Part shown: piece by piece, positions 5,646 through 9,501 of the stretch | Position numbering within the stretch: the first letter of the stretch is position 1 | How the letters are laid out: the number at the start of each line of letters is the position of its first letter | Position numbers and translations under genes: made by a program | Notes under the pieces: model-generated | Told to the model about the DNA's origin: nothing | Seen by the model: only the letters and a program-made list of their open reading frames with translations | Databases searched by the model: none | NCBI GenBank assembly: GCA_937895645.1 | Contig: CALBKQ010000017.1 | Span: 1-9,501, forward strand | DNA length: 9,501 nt | Direction of reading: 5' to 3' | Origin: an uncultured Clostridia bacterium | GTDB taxonomy: Bacteria > Bacillota > Clostridia > Oscillospirales > Acutalibacteraceae

Positions 5646-7898
5646 ATGAGAAAAAAGACTCGTACAACCAAAAAAACAATGTCCCCGAAAAAGAAAAAGA
5701 TTTTAAGAATATTACTGGCGATTGCATTCACCGGTATAATGACTTGTGCCATAATCTGTGTGAATATTCTTGGTAATATGATTAGCATTGCTAATGGTGA
5801 AAAGATTATTGACCTTGAATTCTATAAAGAAAATCAGGACCAGACTACTATTATTTATGCTAAAAATGAAGAAGATAAGTTTATAGAGCTTACAAAACTT
5901 CACGGTGAAGAAAATCGTGTATGGGTTGATATGGAAAATATGTCTGAGTGGATGCCAAAAGCCTTTGTAGCTATTGAAGATAGCCGTTTTTACACTCATA
6001 AGGGCGTTGACTGGTTCAGTTCAACCTTTGGTATTATACGCTCAATTGTTGCTGACGGTGATATTCGTGGTGGCTCAACAATCACAATGCAGTTAATTAA
6101 AAACCTTACAGGCGAAAAGGGCTTGACACTTAACAGAAAGTTCAATGAAATCCTTTACGCTTTGAATATGGAAAAATACTATGAAAAAGACGAACTTTTA
6201 GAAGCATATCTCAATACAATTTACTTAAGCCATAACTGCTATGGTGTTCAGACCGCTGCCGAAACATATTTCGGTAAAGATGTTGCTGACTTAAATCTTG
6301 CTGAGTGTGCATCTATTGCAGTTATTACTCAGGAACCAGCAGCTCGTGACCCATTATGGAAACCTGAAGCAAATAAATCCCGTCAGGAATGGTGCCTTGG
6401 TAAAATGCTTGAGGCTGAAATGATAACTCAAGAGCAATATGATGAAGCAGTAGCTTATGAACTTATTTTCACAAATGATGACAGATATATTGCCGAGCAC
6501 GAAGAAAGCGTTGAAAAAGCAACTGATAACGAAATTCAAAGCTATTATGTTGACTATGTTATCAGTAGTGTTATCCGTGATTTGAAAGAACAAGGTTATT
6601 CAAATTACGAAGCAAATAAAATGATTTATTCAGGCGGTTTGCGTATTTATTCTGCAGTTGATACACGTGTTCAGAATATTCTTGAAGACGTTTATGTTCA
6701 CAGAACAAACTTCCCTACACAGCGTGTAAGTAATGTTAAAGATATGTATCAGTCTGCAATGACAATTATGGATTACAGTGGTCGAATTGTGGCTATGGTA
6801 GGCGGTGCAGGTGAAAAAACTGAAAACCGTTCAAATAACCGTGCAGTTTCTGCAGTGCGTCAACCAGGTTCTTCAATTAAGCCTTTAACTATTTATGCTC
6901 CTGCTATTGAAGAAGATATTATTACTTGGTCTTCAAAAATCAAGAACTATGGTATTACATGGAAAGGTAGACGTTGGCCAACAAACTATGGTGGTGACCC
7001 AGGTTCTCCTAATAGTTACATTACTGCACAATATGCAGTTGCCATTTCATACAATACTGTTCCTGCACAACTTCTTATGATGATGGGCTTTGATTTAAGC
7101 TATGATTATCTTACAGAAAAGTTCCACATTACAACATATAATGATAAAGAAGATAGCGTTTCACCATCTGCCCTTGCAACAGGTGGTTCAACAGGTGGCA
7201 CAACAACTTTACAAATGGCTGCTGCATTTGCAACTTTTGGTAATGGTGGTAAATATTATGAACCATATTCTTATTATGAAGTAAAGAACAGTGCCGGTGA
7301 GACAATCCTTCAGAATAAACCTGAGGGTGAACAGGTAATTTCTCCTGAAACATCATTCGTTATGAATCAGATGCTTCAGACAGTATATTATGGCTCAATG
7401 GGTACTGCACGTGGTTATTCTGTAAAAGGATTTACAACCTTTGGTAAAACAGGTACAACAACATCTAATAATGACCGTTGGTGTGTTGGTGGTACACCAT
7501 ATTACATCAGCGCAGTCTGGTTCGGCTATGACTACAATAAATCAATTACAGCAAGTGGTAACCCTGCAGGTCTTATTTTCCAGACAGTTATGAACAGAGT
7601 TCATAAAAATCTTGCAGACAAATCATTCGAAAAATATACAAACAAGGTTGCAAAGAAAACTTATTGTATGGAAACAGGTTTACTTGCCAGTGACCAGTGT
7701 CCAAAAGTAGCATCAGGTTGGTATAAAACATCAATGATTCCTGCTACTTGTAAATCTTGTAATGGAGAAGTAGTTGAAAGTACAACAGGTACAGGTGATG
7801 AAAGTACAACAGCACCAACACCAAATGAGTCAACAACACTTCCACCAGAAACAACACAAGCACCTCCACCAGAGGTGCCAGAAACTCCGGCAGCATAA
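5646..7898 (+). CDS. Class A penicillin-binding protein (PBP1A-type)
   Basis: A 750-residue bifunctional peptidoglycan synthase that polymerises lipid II and cross-links stem peptides outside the membrane. A basic N-terminus (residues 1-18) precedes one membrane anchor (19-42). The GT51 glycosyltransferase domain shows AIEDSRFYTHKGVD with the catalytic Glu at 111, and RGGSTITMQL at 141-150. The transpeptidase domain has all three active-site motifs: SSIK with nucleophile S409 and K412, SYN at 468-470 and KTGT at 601-604. Four cysteines (674, 685, 702, 705) follow in the linker. The last 40 residues are a Thr/Pro/Glu-rich tail with ESTT at 711, 719 and 728, probably disordered. The ATG at 5646 is chosen because CGGAGGA lies 6 nt upstream; the reading frame is open further up (from 5574) but without a ribosome site. 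The gene is monocistronic, with a terminator 7 nt after its stop. Confidence 0.96.
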   Translation: MRKKTRTTKKTMSPKKKKILRILLAIAFTGIMTCAIICVNILGNMISIANGEKIIDLEFYKENQDQTTIIYAKNEEDKFIELTKLHGEENRVWVDMENMSEWMPKAFVAIEDSRFYTHKGVDWFSSTFGIIRSIVADGDIRGGSTITMQLIKNLTGEKGLTLNRKFNEILYALNMEKYYEKDELLEAYLNTIYLSHNCYGVQTAAETYFGKDVADLNLAECASIAVITQEPAARDPLWKPEANKSRQEWCLGKMLEAEMITQEQYDEAVAYELIFTNDDRYIAEHEESVEKATDNEIQSYYVDYVISSVIRDLKEQGYSNYEANKMIYSGGLRIYSAVDTRVQNILEDVYVHRTNFPTQRVSNVKDMYQSAMTIMDYSGRIVAMVGGAGEKTENRSNNRAVSAVRQPGSSIKPLTIYAPAIEEDIITWSSKIKNYGITWKGRRWPTNYGGDPGSPNSYITAQYAVAISYNTVPAQLLMMMGFDLSYDYLTEKFHITTYNDKEDSVSPSALATGGSTGGTTTLQMAAAFATFGNGGKYYEPYSYYEVKNSAGETILQNKPEGEQVISPETSFVMNQMLQTVYYGSMGTARGYSVKGFTTFGKTGTTTSNNDRWCVGGTPYYISAVWFGYDYNKSITASGNPAGLIFQTVMNRVHKNLADKSFEKYTNKVAKKTYCMETGLLASDQCPKVASGWYKTSMIPATCKSCNGEVVESTTGTGDESTTAPTPNESTTLPPETTQAPPPEVPETPAA

Positions 7899-7904
7899 AA
7901 ATAC

Positions 7905-7927
7905 GCCCATCTTTTTGATGGGCTTTT
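7905..7927 (+). terminator. Terminator after the PBP gene
   Basis: GCCCATC (7905-7911), a TTTTT loop and GATGGGC (7917-7923), followed by TTTT then A. The perfect 7-bp stem is good but the T-run is short, so some read-through into carA is possible. Confidence 0.75.
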
Positions 7928-7935
7928 ATGGTTTA

Positions 7936-7941
7936 TATAAT
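7936..7941 (+). promoter_or_regulatory. Candidate -10 box for carAB
   Basis: TATAAT at 7936-7941 lies 35 bases before the carA ATG. The -35 position falls inside the preceding terminator (TTTTGA at 7913-7918, 17 bp away), a weak match. The leader is too short for a PyrR-type attenuator, and none was seen. Confidence 0.4.
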
Positions 7942-7976
7942 TCAATTATAACCTTATAAAAACAGGGTGATACTTT

Positions 7977-9059
7977 ATGAAAAACAGAACAAAAGCATAT
8001 ATAGTTCTTCAGGACGGAACAGTTTTTGAGGGCTATTCAATGGGTAAACAGGGCAGTACAATAGGTGAGGTAGTGTTCAATACTTGTTCATCATCTTATA
8101 CCGATATTTTGTCAGACCCTACATATTACGGTCAGATTGTAGCACAGACGTATCCTCTTGCTGCAAATCGTGGTGTTAATCCGAAGAATAATGATGGCGA
8201 GATTATGTCAAACGGATATATTGTCCGTGAGTGGTGTGATGTTTATTCTGACGGTAATGAAATAAATCTTGATGAATACCTTAAAGGCAGAGGAATTGTA
8301 GGTATCTGTGGTGTTGACACCCGTCGTCTTACAAGATATCTTCGTGATAAAGGCTATGTAAAAGGTGCAATTACAGATTCAATAGAAAATCTTGATGAAC
8401 TACTTAAAGACATCAACAACTATACAGTTTCTGGTGCAGTCCGTGAAATTACAATTAAAGAGCCAATCAGTATGCAAGGCGAAAACGCAAAATATAACGT
8501 TGTGGCAATAGATTACGGCTCACCAAGAAAGCAGTTAAATGCATTCTTGCTTAATGGTTGTAATGTTACATTTGTTCCTGCATTTACAACAGCAGACGAA
8601 ATTTCTGCATATAATCCTGATGGCGTTGTTCTTTGTGATGGCCCAAGTGACCCTGATGACGAGCCTGAACTTATAAAAAATATTATAGAACTTATCAAGA
8701 AAGACGTTCCTGTTTTTGCAATCGGTTTAGGTCATCAGATGTTGGCGCTCGCTAATGATTTTAAGATTATTAAAATGGAAAAAGGTCATCGTGGTTCAAA
8801 TCAGCCTGTAAAAATTGAGGGTACAAAAAAGATTATGGTTACAGACCAGAATCACGGTTATGCAGTTGATAAAAATACAGTTTCAAAAAATGCTAAGATT
8901 ATAATGACGAATGTCAATGATGGTACTGTTGAAGGTCTTAAATATAATAATTTCAAAGGACTTTCAGTTCAGTTTACACCAAAAGGTGATATTGACAGTA
9001 GTACAGGCTTTATTATTCGCGATTTCTTTAAGATGATGGATGGTGAAAACAATGACTAA
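7977..9059 (+). CDS. carA: Carbamoyl-phosphate synthase small subunit lacking glutaminase catalytic residues
   Basis: A 360-residue CarA-family protein, normal length. Normally CarA hydrolyses glutamine and channels ammonia to CarB for carbamoyl phosphate (arginine and pyrimidine synthesis). The N-terminal CarA domain is recognisable (YIVLQDGTVFEGYSMG, GEVVFNT, DILSDPTYYGQIV, GICGVDTRRLTRYLRDKG), and the class I glutaminase fold follows from about residue 168. The active site is not intact. The family motif GICLGHQ reads AIGLGHQ, so the nucleophile Cys (Cys269 in E. coli) is Gly250. The GHPE motif reads FTPK, so His353 is Thr334 and Glu355 is Lys336. GPGDP reads GPSDP (Ser224). Gln254 and the QNHGYAV loop (291-297), part of the glutamine pocket, remain. 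The frame is clean and follows AGGGTGA at 7964-7970. It overlaps carB by 8 bp. Best reading: an ammonia-dependent or repurposed CarA; family membership is sure, activity is not. Confidence 0.9.
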   Translation: MKNRTKAYIVLQDGTVFEGYSMGKQGSTIGEVVFNTCSSSYTDILSDPTYYGQIVAQTYPLAANRGVNPKNNDGEIMSNGYIVREWCDVYSDGNEINLDEYLKGRGIVGICGVDTRRLTRYLRDKGYVKGAITDSIENLDELLKDINNYTVSGAVREITIKEPISMQGENAKYNVVAIDYGSPRKQLNAFLLNGCNVTFVPAFTTADEISAYNPDGVVLCDGPSDPDDEPELIKNIIELIKKDVPVFAIGLGHQMLALANDFKIIKMEKGHRGSNQPVKIEGTKKIMVTDQNHGYAVDKNTVSKNAKIIMTNVNDGTVEGLKYNNFKGLSVQFTPKGDIDSSTGFIIRDFFKMMDGENND

Positions 9060-9495
9060 TAAATATAAAAAGATTCTTGTCCTTGGTGCAGGTCCCGTTA
9101 AAATCGGACAGTCATTGGAGTTTGACTATTCTGCATTACAAGTTTGTTGTGCGTTAAAAGAAGAGGGGATTGAGGTAGTCTTTGCAAACTCAACTCCGTC
9201 AGCACTTGCTACTGACAAAACTTTTGCTGATAAAGTTTATATTGAGCCACTTAACATTGAAAGTGTTAAAAGAATTCTCGAAAAAGAAAAACCTGATGCA
9301 CTTCTTTCAACAGCAGGTGGTGACGATAGCCTTGAATTAAGCCTTGAATTAGCACAAAATGGATATCTTGAAGAAACAAATACTGTTCTTATCGGTATAA
9401 ATCAGGATGTTATCCGTAGCGTTAAAAACAGACATTCATGCAATGACGAAAGAGGAAATCTCCACTATGCTTCCCATCGGCAGAATCACCTTTGA
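9052..9495 (+). CDS. carB: Carbamoyl-phosphate synthase large subunit, N-terminal part, divergent and frame-broken
   Basis: The first 127 residues match the N-terminal (pre-ATP-grasp) part of CarB: KILVLGAGPVKIGQSLEFDYSA at about residues 7-28, ANSTPSALATDKTFADKVYIEPL, then EKEKPDALLSTAGGDDSLEL and LIGINQDVIRSVKNR. CarB uses two ATP to make carbamoyl phosphate and is usually about 1,070 residues. Here, after SVKNR (127), family similarity stops, and the frame ends at TGA 9493-9495 after 147 residues. The +1 frame from 9431 stays open to the window edge, so a frameshift near 9424-9433 is likely. Divergence is also seen in GGDDSLE where most CarB have GGQTALN. The ATG at 9052 overlaps the carA stop (ATGACTAA) and follows GGTGA (9042-9046), so the pair is translationally coupled. 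An upstream in-frame ATG (9040) is less well placed. Confidence 0.75.
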   Translation: MTNKYKKILVLGAGPVKIGQSLEFDYSALQVCCALKEEGIEVVFANSTPSALATDKTFADKVYIEPLNIESVKRILEKEKPDALLSTAGGDDSLELSLELAQNGYLEETNTVLIGINQDVIRSVKNRHSCNDERGNLHYASHRQNHL

Positions 9496-9501
9496 TTCTA
9501 C
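9431..9501 (+). pseudogene. carB: Possible carB continuation in the +1 frame
   Basis: Read from GAC at 9431, this frame gives DIHAMTKEEISTMLPIGR and onward without a stop to the window end. Its helix-like charged start could correspond to the segment after the conserved Arg in CarB, where a xFxxAMxxIG pattern is usual, but only 23 residues are visible and the match is weak. Either a sequencing indel or a real mutation would join it to the 9052 frame. An independent gene starting at ATG 9443 is the alternative; no ribosome site is evident for it. Confidence 0.35.

Noticed and set aside
7661..7945. 94-codon minus-strand frame over the PBP tail
   Set aside because: Low-complexity Ser/Val product antisense to the ESTT/Pro repeats, and it covers the terminator.
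7924..7976. PyrR or arginine attenuator before carA
   Set aside because: The leader is only about 50 nt and has no anti-terminator/terminator pair; the sole hairpin belongs to the PBP gene end.
9443..9501. MTKEEISTMLP as the start of a FabZ-like gene
   Set aside because: FabZ begins with a similar helix followed by LPHRYPFLLVD; here LPIGRITFD follows, so the resemblance is superficial.
1..9501. tRNA, rRNA, CRISPR arrays, IS elements or attachment sites
   Set aside because: No cloverleaf-like segments, regular spaced repeats, transposase motifs or long terminal repeats were seen on either strand.

Overview
The window looks like chromosome from a low-GC, spore-forming member of the Clostridia, probably a gut Oscillospiraceae/Ruminococcaceae-type organism. 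The reasons are A+T-rich codon use, purine-rich AGGAGG-type ribosome sites, tight intergenic spacing with short hairpin-plus-U terminators, a sporulation sigma factor (sigma-K), a BofC-like protein and a Gram-positive class A penicillin-binding protein. The species cannot be fixed from sequence alone.

Layout from left to right. Positions 1-338 (minus) hold the N-terminal end of a P-loop ATPase that runs off the window. A 169-bp very A+T-rich divergent spacer follows, with an extended -10 promoter and two near-identical palindromes. Next, on the plus strand, come a small cytosolic DUF2500-like protein (508-825) and, 12 bp later, a ZIP-family metal transporter (838-1599), which probably form one operon ending at a strong hairpin terminator (1628-1660). 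An uninterrupted sigK (1661-2362) with its own terminator comes next. A near-consensus sigma-A promoter (2405-2433) then drives a large cytosolic GH63-like glycoside hydrolase of 895 residues (2464-5151). Its stop codon overlaps that of a convergent single-pass membrane protein with a BofC-C-terminal-like domain (5148-5462, minus, TTG start). A 183-bp divergent spacer leads to a bifunctional class A PBP (5646-7898) and its terminator. Last are carA (7977-9059) and the start of carB (9052 onward), overlapping by 8 bp.

How the genes fit together. sigK and the BofC-like gene suggest sporulation functions. sigK keeps an N-terminal extension like the cleaved pro-sequence of pro-sigma-K, which is the system BofC regulates in Bacillus, but a link here is inference. 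The PBP is ordinary peptidoglycan synthesis. carA-carB would normally make carbamoyl phosphate from glutamine, bicarbonate and ATP.

The most notable observation is that this CarA has lost all three catalytic residues of its glutaminase site. Cys is Gly250, His is Thr334 and Glu is Lys336, and a loop Gly is Ser224, while the surrounding fold motifs and glutamine-pocket residues remain. That predicts an ammonia-fed carbamoyl-phosphate synthase, or a repurposed or decaying pair. The accompanying CarB start is also divergent, and its frame breaks about 70 bp before the window edge. Second-tier curiosities are a GQSNM esterase-like motif in the left-edge ATPase, the sigK ribosome site lying inside the upstream terminator hairpin, and a carbohydrate-binding-like insertion in the glycosidase. 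No RNA gene, CRISPR array, insertion sequence or clearly new defence system was seen.
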